DNA from: Chloroflexota bacterium
GTDB lineage: Bacteria > Chloroflexota > Ktedonobacteria > Ktedonobacterales > Ktedonobacteraceae
Assembly: GCA_902810755.1 (NCBI GenBank)
Contig: CADDYT010000014.1
Coordinates: forward strand, 1-62,349
Direction: 5' to 3'
DNA length: 62,349 bases
Below the pieces are notes generated by a model. It had not been told where the DNA came from. It made no database searches and saw only the letters and a program-made list of their open reading frames with translations. Below are positions 1 through 8,897 of this stretch, piece after piece. Position 1 is the stretch's first letter. The number at the start of each line of letters is the position of its first letter. A program made the translations under genes and the position numbers.

Positions 1-57
1 GAGGAGGAGCAGCGCAAGCGCGAGGAGGAGCAGCGCAAGCGCGAGGAGGAGCGCAGA
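1..57 (+). repeat. 21-bp tandem repeat coding EEEQRKR heptads
   Basis: The unit GAGGAGGAGCAGCGCAAGCGC-type 21-mer occurs twice in full and a third time in degenerate form. Each unit encodes one seven-residue heptad. Length variation by slippage is possible. The array probably continues upstream of the window. Confidence 0.7.
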
Positions 58-261
58 CAGGAGCTTGAACGAATGCGCCAGATCCTGCTTGGCTTCGTGC
101 AGGCGCGTTTTGCTGATCAAAAGATGGTACGTCAGGCAAGAGGACAGGCAGCGTTGATCAATGATCCGAAAATACTGCAAGATATGATCTTAAAAGTTGG
201 CCTGGCGAGTACAGCTGAGGAGGCGACTGACTACCTGCTGAGCTGGCCGGAGAGCGCCTGA
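1..261 (+). CDS. C-terminal part of a charged coiled-coil protein (5' end outside window)
   Basis: The frame is open from base 1 and stops at 259-261, so only the last 86 codons are present. The first 20 or so residues are Glu/Arg/Lys/Gln heptads of the type EEEQRKR, typical of a long charged coiled coil. They lead into a small helical domain (ILLGFVQARFADQKMVRQA) that ends in LLSWPESA. An internal ATG at 73 exists, but the reading frame and heptad pattern run straight through it, so the true start lies upstream of the window. I do not recognise the family. The C-terminal segment resembles the short tails seen after coiled coils in proteins of unknown function, and no function is proposed. 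Confidence 0.6.
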   Translation, partial: EEEQRKREEEQRKREEERRQELERMRQILLGFVQARFADQKMVRQARGQAALINDPKILQDMILKVGLASTAEEATDYLLSWPESA

Positions 262-399
262 ACTCTCTTTTCCATGCTCTTGTGAGGCATTACCCGTTCC
301 ACCTGGCATTGTCTGCTCACAGCGTTGTATCATGACTGCACCGATACATGTTCGGGGAATACAACGATCAAGCAGAGATAGTCAGGAGGAACGTTTTTT

Positions 400-2169
400 A
401 TGGCAATGCAAAGGGAGCAGCGGATCACCGTCGATTTTGATGTCCCGGCCAGAATGCGCGATGGCACCGTCCTGCGCGCCAATGTCTACCGGCCTGTGGG
501 CGAGGGCCACTGGCCCGTACTGCTGACGCGCCTGCCATATGGCAAGGACCTGCCGCTGGCCAGCGGCATCCTCGACCCGGTGCAGGTGGCGCGGCGCGGC
601 TACGCGGTCGTCATTCAGGATACGCGCGGACGCTTCACCTCAGAGGGGGAATGGGAACCGATGCGCCGCGAGGCGCTGGACGGCTACGACACGATTGAGT
701 GGGCCGCCCAACTGCCCTACAGCACCGGCGACGTGGGGATGTATGGCGCTTCCTACTTCGGCTTCACGCAGTGGTCGGCGGCAACCTTGCAACCGCCTGC
801 GCTCAAAGCGATGATCCCGTTTGTCACCTGGAACGACCCGCTTAATGGCGTTATGTTCCGGGGTGGCGCGCTGGAACTGGGAATCATGGCAAACTGGCAA
901 TTGATGATGGGCCTCGATGTGCAGATGCGCCGCTACGGAGCCAACCCGCAGGAACTGGGCAAAGCTATCTACGCGCTGGCGAAAGAGATGGACGCGATGG
1001 GCAAACAGGGCTACTGGTCGCTGCCACTCAAGGAATTCGCCCCGCTCAGGCGCAACGACGTCGCCCCTGCCTTCTTTGAACCTATCGAACAGCCTATGAG
1101 CCGCGAACTGACGGAGCCGATGACCATTCTGGGCAAACACGAAAAGGTGACGGTGCCGACCTTCAATATCGGCGGCTGGTACGATATCTTCCTCAGCGAT
1201 ACCATTGCCAACTTCAAGATCATGCGCGAACATGGCAGCACACCGCAGGCGCGCCAGAGCAAGCTGCTCATTGGCCCATGGACGCATGGCGGCAATGCTC
1301 CCCTGGTGGGCGAGATCAACTTCGGCTTCGGCTCGACTACCGCCTTCATCGATCTGCAAATCGATTTCGTCAGCCTGCAGGTACGCTGGTTCGACCACTG
1401 GCTCAAGGGCATCGATACAGGCATGATGAAGGAAGCTCCCATTAAAATTTTCGTTATGGGCGCGAATATCTGGCGCGACGAGCAGGAGTGGCCGCTGGCC
1501 CGCGCCGTCAATACGCCCTACTACCTGCACAGCAACGGACACGCCAACTCGCTCAATGGCGATGGCATGCTCAGCACCGAGCGGCCCGGCGACGAAACTG
1601 CTGATGCCTACAACTACGATCCCGCCAATCCCGTCATCACTCGCGGAGGCGCGCTGCTGATGGCCCCTGAATTTCCCGCCGGTCCCTATGACCAGCGCCC
1701 AACCGAGGGCCGAGAGGATGTGCTGGTGTATAGCAGCCCGGTGCTGCAACAGGATGTTGAGGTCACCGGCCCCATCACTGTGCATCTGTGGGCCGCTTCG
1801 AGCGCGCCGGATACCGATTTTGTGGCGCGGCTGGTCGATGTCTACCCGGACGGCTACGCGCAGAACCTGACCGACGGCATCACCCGCGCCCGTTACCGCA
1901 ATTTCCAGCGAGGCGAGGCGCCATCGCTGATCGAGCCGGGCGAAGCCTACGAGTACGAAATTGATCTCTGGGCCACCAGCAACGTCTTCAAGGCCGGGCA
2001 TCGCATTCGCCTCGATGTCACCAGCAGCAATTTCCCGCGCTGGGACCGCAACCCCAATACCGGCCATGAATTCGGAGCCACCGCCGAGCTTGCCGTCGCC
2101 CACCAGACCATTCTGCACGACCGCGAGCATCCATCCTACGTCCTGCTGCCCATCGTGCCGGGGCAGTAA
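400..2169 (+). CDS. CocE/NonD-family serine hydrolase (X-Pro dipeptidyl-peptidase-like)
   Basis: This 589-residue protein has the architecture of CocE/NonD hydrolases (Peptidase S15), which are cytosolic esterases or acyl-peptidases of the alpha/beta fold. The N-terminal catalytic domain covers roughly residues 8-340 and starts with the family-like MRDGTVLRANVYRP. The nucleophile is Ser118 in YGASYFG. The catalytic His lies in GPWTHGG (around residue 293) and a family FDHWLKGID segment follows. The C-terminal jelly-roll domain (around 370-589) shows the hallmark DVTSSNFPRWDRNPNTG. The ATG at 400 follows an excellent AGGAGGA at 384-390. Substrate cannot be told from sequence; family members act on cocaine, glutaryl-7-ACA or X-Pro peptides, so only the hydrolase class is safe. 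The gene stands alone, with a hairpin directly downstream. Confidence 0.9.
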   Translation: MAMQREQRITVDFDVPARMRDGTVLRANVYRPVGEGHWPVLLTRLPYGKDLPLASGILDPVQVARRGYAVVIQDTRGRFTSEGEWEPMRREALDGYDTIEWAAQLPYSTGDVGMYGASYFGFTQWSAATLQPPALKAMIPFVTWNDPLNGVMFRGGALELGIMANWQLMMGLDVQMRRYGANPQELGKAIYALAKEMDAMGKQGYWSLPLKEFAPLRRNDVAPAFFEPIEQPMSRELTEPMTILGKHEKVTVPTFNIGGWYDIFLSDTIANFKIMREHGSTPQARQSKLLIGPWTHGGNAPLVGEINFGFGSTTAFIDLQIDFVSLQVRWFDHWLKGIDTGMMKEAPIKIFVMGANIWRDEQEWPLARAVNTPYYLHSNGHANSLNGDGMLSTERPGDETADAYNYDPANPVITRGGALLMAPEFPAGPYDQRPTEGREDVLVYSSPVLQQDVEVTGPITVHLWAASSAPDTDFVARLVDVYPDGYAQNLTDGITRARYRNFQRGEAPSLIEPGEAYEYEIDLWATSNVFKAGHRIRLDVTSSNFPRWDRNPNTGHEFGATAELAVAHQTILHDREHPSYVLLPIVPGQ

Positions 2170-2198
2170 GGCTCAATTTCTGGCACATCGAGCGCAAA

Positions 2199-2237
2199 GA
2201 GCCTTTCGCCCTTTATCTGGCTCAGGGCGAAAGGCTT
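2199..2237. terminator. Hairpin downstream of the CocE-like gene
   Basis: A perfect 12-bp inverted repeat (GCCTTTCGCCCT at 2201-2212, AGGGCGAAAGGC at 2224-2235) with an 11-nt loop sits 30 bases after the stop at 2169. The stem is GC-rich, but only a broken T-rich stretch follows. It could be a weak intrinsic terminator or another of the intergenic palindromes found throughout the window. Confidence 0.5.
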
Positions 2238-2282
2238 CAATGAGTTTCTTTCCCCGGAAAGTTGCGAAAGGATAGAAAGAAT

Positions 2283-2477
2283 ATGCAACGAGAACCTGAC
2301 AAGGAAACATCCAGCCGAAGACGCCCCTCCGGTTCAAACATGGCCGTAGGAATTGCAATAGGAGTAGCAATCGGTGCAGGATTGAGTCTGGTGTCGGGCA
2401 ATCCGGCGATGCTCGCGGTGGGGGTAGGCGTTGGCGTCGCTATCGGGGCATCTCTCGGCTCGAAGAATAAGCGATAA
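2283..2477 (+). CDS. Small glycine-zipper membrane protein
   Basis: A 64-residue protein with a charged, Arg/Ser-rich N-terminus (residues 1-19) followed by a long glycine-spaced hydrophobic segment (GIAIGVAIGAG, VGVGVGVAIGASLG) and a basic tail (KNKR). Gly-xxx-Gly spacing of this kind is typical of tightly packed transmembrane helices. I chose the ATG at 2283 because AAAGGA at 2267-2272 lies about 10 bases upstream; a TTG at 2262 in the same frame has no clear ribosome site. The stop is 6 bases from the end of the convergent kinase gene. Family and function are unknown. Confidence 0.55.
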   Translation: MQREPDKETSSRRRPSGSNMAVGIAIGVAIGAGLSLVSGNPAMLAVGVGVGVAIGASLGSKNKR

Positions 2478-2483
2478 GATTGC

Positions 2484-4010
2484 CTATCCAGATGGAAGCA
2501 AACCCTGGAAAAGGGAGGGCAGTCCCTCAATGGTACTGTGAGCAGCAGGGTAGCCCTGGCTTTTGAGGGTCATGGCAATGAGCAGGCCGACGGCGATGAG
2601 CAAGAGGATGAGCAGGCCGACAATAACGAGGTTGAACGCCGGGGTTTGCCAGAATGGGCGTGGCGCGTGAGTGGCGTGGGACGCTTCCGCGTGAGCTTGA
2701 TGCGTATTCTCTTGCTGCATAAAAGGAGACGAGATGACATCTGTGGGGTCGGTCTCTTTCTCCCTGAGAGCAGGCAAGGACGGAGGCGTTTTCAGGTGAG
2801 GGCGCGCACCTTCCAGCGTCGCGACCTGTCCGCGCCCGGCATCGTTGGTGGGAACCTGGGCGGGGGCAGCAACCGGCACGTCATGGAGCAAGCGGGGGCT
2901 GCGTGCAGGCACAGGGTCAATGGCCTGCATGGAAGGCAGTCTGAACATACCCTGATTGCGCGAGGACGCGGCGGCAACCACGCCCTCTTCTCGCACCTTT
3001 TGCTCCCGCGTCGGAAGGGCAATGGCATGCTGCCTGGGTCTCTGGTTGCGCGCCCGCCGAATCTCTTGCAGTTTCGCATCATAGGCCAGGGCGAAGTCCA
3101 TGATGGAGGCGTGGCGTTCCTCAGGCTTCTTCGCCAGGGCCTTGAGGAACACCGCGTCCAGTTCCGGCGGGAAAAAGGGGTTGTAGACGCTGGGCGGCGT
3201 AGGCGGCGTGTGGTGGTGATGGTGCAGCAATTGTGAGGCGTTGCCCTCGAAGACGGCGCGCCCGGTCACCAGTTGATAGATCATCACAGCCAGCGCGTAT
3301 TGATCAGCAGCCGGGCCGACATGAACGGAGGTAGACAGGGAGGGATCATCGAACTGCTCAGGGGCCATGTAGAGCGGCGTGCCAACCGAGCGGTGAAGCG
3401 AGCGCCCGTTGCGGTAGAACGCGGCCAGCCCGAAATCGGCCAGCAACAGGTGCGGCCTGCCCTGCGGGAAAATCTTTGTCAGATAGTCGTATTGTTTATT
3501 TTTGAGCGCAGCACGTTCCAGTCGGATCAAGAAATTCGTCGGCTTGATGTCGCGGTGAATGATGCCGTTATCGTGCGCGCATTGCAGGCCCGCCGCCGCC
3601 TGCCAGAGGTAGTAGCCCGCCTCCTCCGCTGAAATCGGCCAGGGGAAGCCACACTGCTGCGTGCGTTTTTGCAGCCAGTTCCAGAGCGACCCCTCCGGCA
3701 GATAGGGCATGACGAGATAGGTAACGGGCAAAGCCCCGGCCTCGCCGGACTCCTCGCCGAAGTGGTAGAGCGGCAAAATATGTTCATGCTCTAGCGCGGC
3801 AACAGCTCGCGCTTCCCGTTCAAAACGCAATGCCGCCTGTCTCCCCTCCGGTGTGTTCGGCACAGCACGCAAATCACCACAAACCACCTTAATCGCAACC
3901 TTCCGCCCGATACGCGCATGTTGAGCCAGGTAGATATCGCCCATACCGCCGCTTTCGATGAGCTGTACCAGACGATAACCACCAAGAGTCTTCCCCACCA
4001 GCATTGTCAT
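2484..4010 (-). CDS. Membrane-anchored Ser/Thr protein kinase (Hanks type)
   Basis: This 508-residue protein starts with a PknB-like kinase domain (about 8-315). The Gly-rich loop is SGGMGDIY (20-27), the ATP-binding Lys is Lys41 in VAIKVV, the catalytic loop is HRDIKPTNF (152-160), and DFGLA is at 192-196 with the activation-segment APEQF nearby. Between the catalytic loop and DFG lies an insertion of some 20 residues ([15 protein letters not shown]...) absent from typical PknB kinases. A Pro/Ala/Arg-rich juxtamembrane linker (about 320-455) leads to one transmembrane helix at 459-481. Only about 27 residues then lie outside, so there is no recognisable sensor domain. A run of five His at about 276-280 is natural sequence. 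The gene is convergent with the small glycine-zipper gene. The target is unknown. Confidence 0.9.
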   Translation of the reverse strand: MTMLVGKTLGGYRLVQLIESGGMGDIYLAQHARIGRKVAIKVVCGDLRAVPNTPEGRQAALRFEREARAVAALEHEHILPLYHFGEESGEAGALPVTYLVMPYLPEGSLWNWLQKRTQQCGFPWPISAEEAGYYLWQAAAGLQCAHDNGIIHRDIKPTNFLIRLERAALKNKQYDYLTKIFPQGRPHLLLADFGLAAFYRNGRSLHRSVGTPLYMAPEQFDDPSLSTSVHVGPAADQYALAVMIYQLVTGRAVFEGNASQLLHHHHHTPPTPPSVYNPFFPPELDAVFLKALAKKPEERHASIMDFALAYDAKLQEIRRARNQRPRQHAIALPTREQKVREEGVVAAASSRNQGMFRLPSMQAIDPVPARSPRLLHDVPVAAPAQVPTNDAGRGQVATLEGARPHLKTPPSLPALREKETDPTDVISSPFMQQENTHQAHAEASHATHAPRPFWQTPAFNLVIVGLLILLLIAVGLLIAMTLKSQGYPAAHSTIEGLPSLFQGLLPSG

Positions 4011-4146
4011 GCTCCAACTTTCTCCCTGTATTCACGAAAATAATGGCTTGAGGGCTTGCACCCTCACCTTCATTCCATTGCCATATTTTTCTCACTCTCT
4101 TATCCAGTATACATGGGAAGCTAAAAAACGAACGGAGCATATAAGA

Positions 4147-4195
4147 AAAACGTGCTACATCCCGATATACGATGGTACGGGATGTAGCACGTTTT
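4147..4195 (-). terminator. Intrinsic terminator of the HEAT-repeat gene
   Basis: A perfect 18-bp inverted repeat (AAAACGTGCTACATCCCG at 4147-4164, its complement at 4178-4195) with a 13-nt loop begins 22 bases beyond the minus-strand stop at 4217. Read on the minus strand, the stem ends in GTTTTTCTTAT, a good U-tract. The plus-strand side also has four Ts, so weak bidirectional action is possible. Confidence 0.8.
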
Positions 4196-4216
4196 GCGTC
4201 CGGGCAATGAAGCGGC

Positions 4217-6121
4217 CTAGCCAAACTGGCGCAGGGCCTCATAGGCGGCAGGGGCAAGCTCCGGGCGCGTAGAGGCCAGGTTTTGCAGTTGCGGAATCGC
4301 CTCGCGGTCGCGATACTGCACAACGAGCTGGCAGGCGACGCGCACAACGCTCTCGGCGGGATCGCTCAGGGCCGCGCGAGCGGTCAGGCGACTGTTCATC
4401 AGTTCACCGGTGGGGTCGACGCGCTTCAAGGCTTCCAGCGCCTGCGTGCGCACATAGGGGTCGAAATCGTTACTGGCGTGCAGCAGAAAATCTACCGTGC
4501 TGCGGTCGGCCAGTTGACCCAGGGCGCGCACAATAGCTCCATAGACGATGCTGGCGGGGATATCGGCGTCGCCTGCCGGCAGGCTCTCTCTGCGTTTCGG
4601 ACGCGCGGCTCGCGTCGGAATGGCGAGGGCGCGACCGGCCAGGGTGAAGAGAGAGGGAACGGCGCGCAGATCGCCCAGTTTGCCCAGCGTCTCGCACATC
4701 AGCGCCAGGCTACTGGCCTGTCTGCGATCCTCAATGCTCGTGGCGGCATCGACGCGAGCCAGCAACAGGGAGATGGCGCGCGGCTCGCGCAGGTCGCCGA
4801 GGACACGCACAATCTGAAGAGAAGTCTCTTCATCGGCGTCGGCCAGCGCATTTAGCAACACGTCGCGTCCCGGCCCATTCATCCAGCGTTCTACCTCCGG
4901 CATCAATGGCAGGCTCTCGGCGACGGGGCGAGCAATGCGCGCATCGGTGAGGGAGCCGCGTGAGATATCGGCCCAGTAACGGCCAAGCAGCAAGCCAAGC
5001 CGGTGCAGCGCAACGGCAGCCTGCCAGGAAGGGCTGCGGCGCGCGCCCTCGAATAGCGCGCTCACGACGACCGGCAGGTCGCGCTCGAACAGAGGCGGCA
5101 CCTCATCGCGACTACCCTGTTGCTGCTGCTTCAGACTATCCTGCGCCACCTGAGCGACGACCAGCGCGGCCTGCTGCGAGAGGCGCGGGGCAACCGTCCC
5201 CTCGCCGCGCAGGTAGCGTTCCAGCGGCAGAGAGCGATAGAGCGGAATGGCGATGTAGCTCTCCAGCCCGCTGGCGCGCTCAAAGCCGCTGGCAAGCAGG
5301 AAATCAGAGAAGCTGGGCTGGTTGAACTTCAGGCACGCCTCGATGATATCTACTTTGGCCCAGCCTTCCGCCTCCTTCAGCGCGCTGATCAATGTCTGCA
5401 TGGCGGGCGAATTGCCCTGCTTGACCAGCGATTGTGTGGCATAGAGGGAAGTATGGGGATCGAGCGCCAGCCGCCCAAGTATTTTGTAGAGATCAGATCT
5501 GGCCGCAGCAGATTTCCCCGGTCGGAAGCCAATCGGCGCGCTCTTCTCAGAGAATTCCGCTGACTTATAATTGCCCAGCATCAGGATGGCGATACGGCGC
5601 GCCTTGCCAACCTGCGTCTCGGCAAAGTTGGTATCCGGTGGCAGGTCGGTCGGGTCGCCTGCGTCGATGATTTTGAGCCAGACCGGAATGAGGTTGCCTG
5701 CCCGGTCGATCTCCAACAGGAAAGGGATCAGGACAGGGGACCATTGCAGAAATGGACCCAGATCGAGCAATGGGATCAGCTCGTCTGCGGTGGCCTGAAC
5801 CGAGACGCCTTCATGACGCAGCCCGGTCAGCAACCGCGTGATCTCAATGCGCAGAGCCGCCAGTCGTTGCTTGATCTCCGCCGACTCGACATCAAGGGGG
5901 GGAACAGGGCGGCGCGCGGCCAGGTGTTCCGCCGTACCCGCTCGCTCCTGCCGTGCTGCCGCAGCGCCCGCACTGACAGAGGCGGGAAGCGGCGTCGGCG
6001 TCGGAACCGCTTCCCGCACCGTCGGCTCAACAACCTCGGCTATATGAAGTTCTCCCTGCTCGCCTCCATCGCTTTCAGGGCCTCGTGTCGCTTCTGTTTG
6101 CTCCAGATCTGTTTCAGACAT
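4217..6121 (-). CDS. HEAT-repeat scaffold protein
   Basis: A 634-residue protein. Residues 1-85 are acidic then Pro/Thr/Ala-rich and probably disordered. The rest is alpha-helical, with HEAT-like pairs clearest in the C-terminal half (for example LLARVDAATSIEDRR, PYVRTQALEALKRVDPTGE, ESVVRVACQLVVQYRDREAIPQLQNLA). Such solenoids usually act as protein-binding scaffolds. I place the start at 6121 (MSETDLEQ) because AGAGGA lies 7 bases upstream. The frame stays open to 6520, but that would overlap the divergent gene at 6335 and encode an unlikely Cys/Phe-rich leader. Downstream comes a strong terminator at 4147-4195. No catalytic motif is seen. The gene lies between a Ser/Thr kinase and a DUF4097-type membrane protein, which may hint at a signalling role. 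Confidence 0.7.
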   Translation of the reverse strand: MSETDLEQTEATRGPESDGGEQGELHIAEVVEPTVREAVPTPTPLPASVSAGAAAARQERAGTAEHLAARRPVPPLDVESAEIKQRLAALRIEITRLLTGLRHEGVSVQATADELIPLLDLGPFLQWSPVLIPFLLEIDRAGNLIPVWLKIIDAGDPTDLPPDTNFAETQVGKARRIAILMLGNYKSAEFSEKSAPIGFRPGKSAAARSDLYKILGRLALDPHTSLYATQSLVKQGNSPAMQTLISALKEAEGWAKVDIIEACLKFNQPSFSDFLLASGFERASGLESYIAIPLYRSLPLERYLRGEGTVAPRLSQQAALVVAQVAQDSLKQQQQGSRDEVPPLFERDLPVVVSALFEGARRSPSWQAAVALHRLGLLLGRYWADISRGSLTDARIARPVAESLPLMPEVERWMNGPGRDVLLNALADADEETSLQIVRVLGDLREPRAISLLLARVDAATSIEDRRQASSLALMCETLGKLGDLRAVPSLFTLAGRALAIPTRAARPKRRESLPAGDADIPASIVYGAIVRALGQLADRSTVDFLLHASNDFDPYVRTQALEALKRVDPTGELMNSRLTARAALSDPAESVVRVACQLVVQYRDREAIPQLQNLASTRPELAPAAYEALRQFG

Positions 6122-6334
6122 ACAATTTTCCTCTTCCTGCATTCGATCCTGTGTTTTGAGCTGGCATTCTGCTTCATGAATACACGTCTGGTTCGGTTCA
6201 GTATTCTGGCACATTGTACCGTTCCCGGTCGCTGCGGTCAAGAGCAAAAAGCCGAAAGCGCAAAAACATGCAACTCTCACGAACGCCGCGCGTAAATCAG
6301 AGGAAGAGAAAGTCAGAAGAGCAGGAGAAGGCGT

Positions 6335-7381
6335 ATGATGAACGATCAGGAGATGCAATTTGCCGACCCTGAATGGAAGCCACGTCAGGGGCAGTACGGC
6401 ACATATACAGACGCAGATCAGCAGCCTTCTATTCCCCGGCCCATCAACGACGACTCCACGCTCCAGGCGCGGCCAGAGTGGGAAGAGGGGCCGGAGCCGG
6501 AGCGTGTCTACAAGGCGCAAGACCTCCCCAACTATCAGATACCACCCACGCCGCCGCCAACGATGAGCAGCCCGTACCAGTATCAGTACAGCTACGGGCA
6601 GGCCAGACCCCGGCGCAGACGCAGCCCCTGGCTCTGGATTGTGCTGGCGCTCATCATCCTCTCCGTTCTCGGCGGCCTGATGCGCTCAACCGGTAGCTCT
6701 TATGGCCCGATGCCCATGCAACCAGGCCATCAGGCCCCGTTCAGCCAGCTTCAGACCTATCAAGTAGATAACACCACCGCTCCCACTGTTGTAATTAATG
6801 ATGCAGAGGGAGATGTTCAGATACAGGCAAGCAGCAATCCGAATCTGGTGACCGTTGGAACGGATGGGTCTGAAAACGCCAGTGTCAACCGGCTCTCTTC
6901 AAACGCACTGGATATTACTGTAACCGATTCAGAAGATATCACCGTCACCGTTCCTGATGATGCCAGTCTCACGATTATTACCGATAGCGGCGATATCACT
7001 GTTGACGACATCAGCGGGCAGATGACGCTGACAAGTCAGAGCGGCTCCATTACGATGCAGAATGTCACCCTGACAGGTAATTCTACCATCAAGTCCGGCA
7101 ATGGCGATATCACCTTCTCCGGCCAGCTTGATCCCGGCGGCAGCTACCAGTTTATCAGTACAGACAGCAGCACGATCAATCTAGCCCTGCCAGCAAGCAG
7201 CCCATTTTCGCTGCACGCCACTACCAACAGCGGCTCAATCAATGCTGATTCTGCCTTCTCACAGGTGCAGGTGCAACAGGCAGGCACCGGCGCGACGGCG
7301 CAAGGGGATAACGGCAACGCGCCGCGAGCCAGTGTAACCATCACCACAGGCAGCGGCGATATCAACCTGAATGCGCAGTAG
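6335..7381 (+). CDS. DUF4097/DUF2807-like beta-repeat membrane protein
   Basis: A 348-residue protein with a Pro/Gln/Tyr-rich cytosolic N-terminus (1-97), a single transmembrane helix at about 98-116 preceded by RPRRRR (positive-inside), then an extracytoplasmic region of short repeating beta strands. The strands carry the alternating S/T-G-D-I-T pattern (ITVTVPDDASLTII, DSGDITVDD, SGSITMQN, NGDITFSG, SGSINADS, SGDINLNAQ) that marks the DUF4097/DUF2807 adhesin-like beta helix. The ATG at 6335 (or 6338) follows AGGAGA. Family members sit at the envelope in Gram-positives and Chloroflexota; their role is unsettled, so this is a family-level call only. It is divergent from the HEAT-repeat gene, with about 210 bases between the starts. 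Confidence 0.75.
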   Translation: MMNDQEMQFADPEWKPRQGQYGTYTDADQQPSIPRPINDDSTLQARPEWEEGPEPERVYKAQDLPNYQIPPTPPPTMSSPYQYQYSYGQARPRRRRSPWLWIVLALIILSVLGGLMRSTGSSYGPMPMQPGHQAPFSQLQTYQVDNTTAPTVVINDAEGDVQIQASSNPNLVTVGTDGSENASVNRLSSNALDITVTDSEDITVTVPDDASLTIITDSGDITVDDISGQMTLTSQSGSITMQNVTLTGNSTIKSGNGDITFSGQLDPGGSYQFISTDSSTINLALPASSPFSLHATTNSGSINADSAFSQVQVQQAGTGATAQGDNGNAPRASVTITTGSGDINLNAQ

Positions 7382-7467
7382 CATGTCAACGCCCCTTGCT
7401 TGTTGGATGCCTCCATATACTGAAGGAAAAGCATCCTGTGTATGTTGTGTAAGGGGAGGAGGCGCCT

Positions 7468-8859
7468 GTGCAGGGAGAAATATCTTTTCATCAACTGGCA
7501 CGGCAGGTCTGTGATTTGCTCGACTGTCATGCGGCCTGCCTGCTGCCCGGCTGCCCGGAACCGGCTCTGCGCCATCCCTTGCTTGACCTGCTGCCCTTCG
7601 TCGCTGACACGCTGGCCGCTGTGTACTGCCCACGCGGCCAGATCGATGTCGCCGCTTTTCTCCGCTCTGCGCGGGTAAGGGCGGTGTGTGATCTTGCCGC
7701 GCAGACAGGCAACGTGCAGCGCCTTGTCACCGCCCCTGCCATAGCGCCATTCCAGAGCCAGGTCATTATTCCCCTTGAACGGCCCGCCGGACTGCTCGGC
7801 TTCCTTCTCCTGCTGGATGAACGCCCTGAAGCCTTTACCCCCGGTGATATGCTCCTGCTAGACGGCTATCTGCCGCCGCTGCTGGAATGTCTGGAGAAAG
7901 GGGTGCGCAACCTCGCCAGGCAGAGGCTGGCACAGTGCCTGGTTCGCCTTCGCCGCCCTCAGGAAGCGCGGCAACCGACAGGGCAGGAGGAAGCAGACCA
8001 CATTGATAACAAATTTCTCTCGATGGTTATGCACGAATTGCGTACCCCGCTGGCCGCCATCAAGGGCTACATCGCTCTCTTGCAGGCGTATCCTCCCGTC
8101 AGCGAGGCCGTCGTTCTGGAGGAGAGGGAGGAAGCAGTTGTCATGACGCCACAGCGCCAGCAGCAGTATCTGACCACCATTATGGAACAGGTGACGCATC
8201 TCGAAGTGCTGGTACGCGACCTGCTCGACATTTCGCGCATCCATGCCGGGCGTCTCTCCCTGCGCAGTGTCCCCGTCGATCTGGTATGGCTGTGCCAGCA
8301 TGTTGTCGAACTTCTCCGGCAGCGCGTTCGCCAGCAGGGGACCGCTCATGAACTGCGCTGCGTGGCTCCTGCCGGGCTTCCCCATGTCTGGGCCGACCCC
8401 GACCGCGTGCAACAGGCCCTGACCAACCTGCTGGAAAACGCCATCAAATATTCGCCCGGCGGCGGCCTGATCGAAGTGTGCGTCTCGTCTTCAGCGGGCG
8501 GCGCTCCTCGCTGGCCTTCGGTCGAACAGGAGACAGAGGCGATAGAGGTCACAGTTCGCGATCACGGCGTCGGCATCGCGCTTGAGCAGCAGGCCCAGTT
8601 GTTCAAGCCATTTCAGCGGCTCGAACACCCCCTGACCGTTGATGTTGGCGGCGCGGGCCTCGGCCTCTACATCACGCGCAAGTTCATTCATGCGATGGGA
8701 GGCCAGATCACGCTGGAAAGCCGCGCGGGCGAAGGAACAATCATAAGCTTCACTCTGCCCGTCAGTAACCACAACGGTAGAAATACTGAATCGCAAGTTC
8801 TCTATCCAGCTATTGCGAAACGTCATCCAGTTTGTTATAGTGTCTCTAACACGACGTAA
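7468..8859 (+). CDS. Sensor histidine kinase (soluble, N-terminal GAF-like region)
   Basis: 463 residues starting at a GTG at 7468 behind GGGGAGGAGG. Residues about 1-145 form a GAF-like domain without transmembrane helices, so it probably senses a cytosolic signal. The HisKA domain contains MHELRTPLAAIKG with phospho-acceptor His189. The HATPase domain shows the N box (NLLENAIKYSPGGG), G1 (DHGVGI), G2 (GGAGLGLYI) and GEGTIISFTLP. About 15 extra residues (PVSEAVVLEEREEAVV) are inserted within the HisKA helical hairpin. The response regulator gene follows after 38 bases and is the natural partner, though it also has its own promoter-like sequence inside the 3' end of this gene. Confidence 0.9.
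   Translation: MQGEISFHQLARQVCDLLDCHAACLLPGCPEPALRHPLLDLLPFVADTLAAVYCPRGQIDVAAFLRSARVRAVCDLAAQTGNVQRLVTAPAIAPFQSQVIIPLERPAGLLGFLLLLDERPEAFTPGDMLLLDGYLPPLLECLEKGVRNLARQRLAQCLVRLRRPQEARQPTGQEEADHIDNKFLSMVMHELRTPLAAIKGYIALLQAYPPVSEAVVLEEREEAVVMTPQRQQQYLTTIMEQVTHLEVLVRDLLDISRIHAGRLSLRSVPVDLVWLCQHVVELLRQRVRQQGTAHELRCVAPAGLPHVWADPDRVQQALTNLLENAIKYSPGGGLIEVCVSSSAGGAPRWPSVEQETEAIEVTVRDHGVGIALEQQAQLFKPFQRLEHPLTVDVGGAGLGLYITRKFIHAMGGQITLESRAGEGTIISFTLPVSNHNGRNTESQVLYPAIAKRHPVCYSVSNTT
8813..8841 (+). promoter_or_regulatory. Candidate promoter for the response regulator
   Basis: TTGCGA at 8813-8818 and TATAGT at 8836-8841 with a 17-bp spacer, inside the last codons of the histidine kinase gene. It would start transcription near 8848, about 50 bases before the regulator ATG, and so could express the regulator separately from the kinase. 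Confidence 0.5.
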
Positions 8860-8897
8860 TTTCCTTATCCTAAACACCGAAGGGACGAGACAAAGTT

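Noticed and set aside
640..2130. 496-codon open frame antisense to the CocE-like gene
   Set aside because: It mirrors a well-supported gene, and its translation is His/Val/Ala-rich with no family pattern.
3180..3250. Run of five His codons in the kinase, suggesting a cloning tag
   Set aside because: It lies within the natural kinase domain C-lobe, not at an end, and the surrounding sequence is ordinary.
6122..6520. N-terminal extension of the HEAT-repeat protein with a hydrophobic Cys/Phe-rich leader
   Set aside because: It would overlap the divergent gene at 6335 and has no ribosome site; AGAGGA supports the start at 6121.
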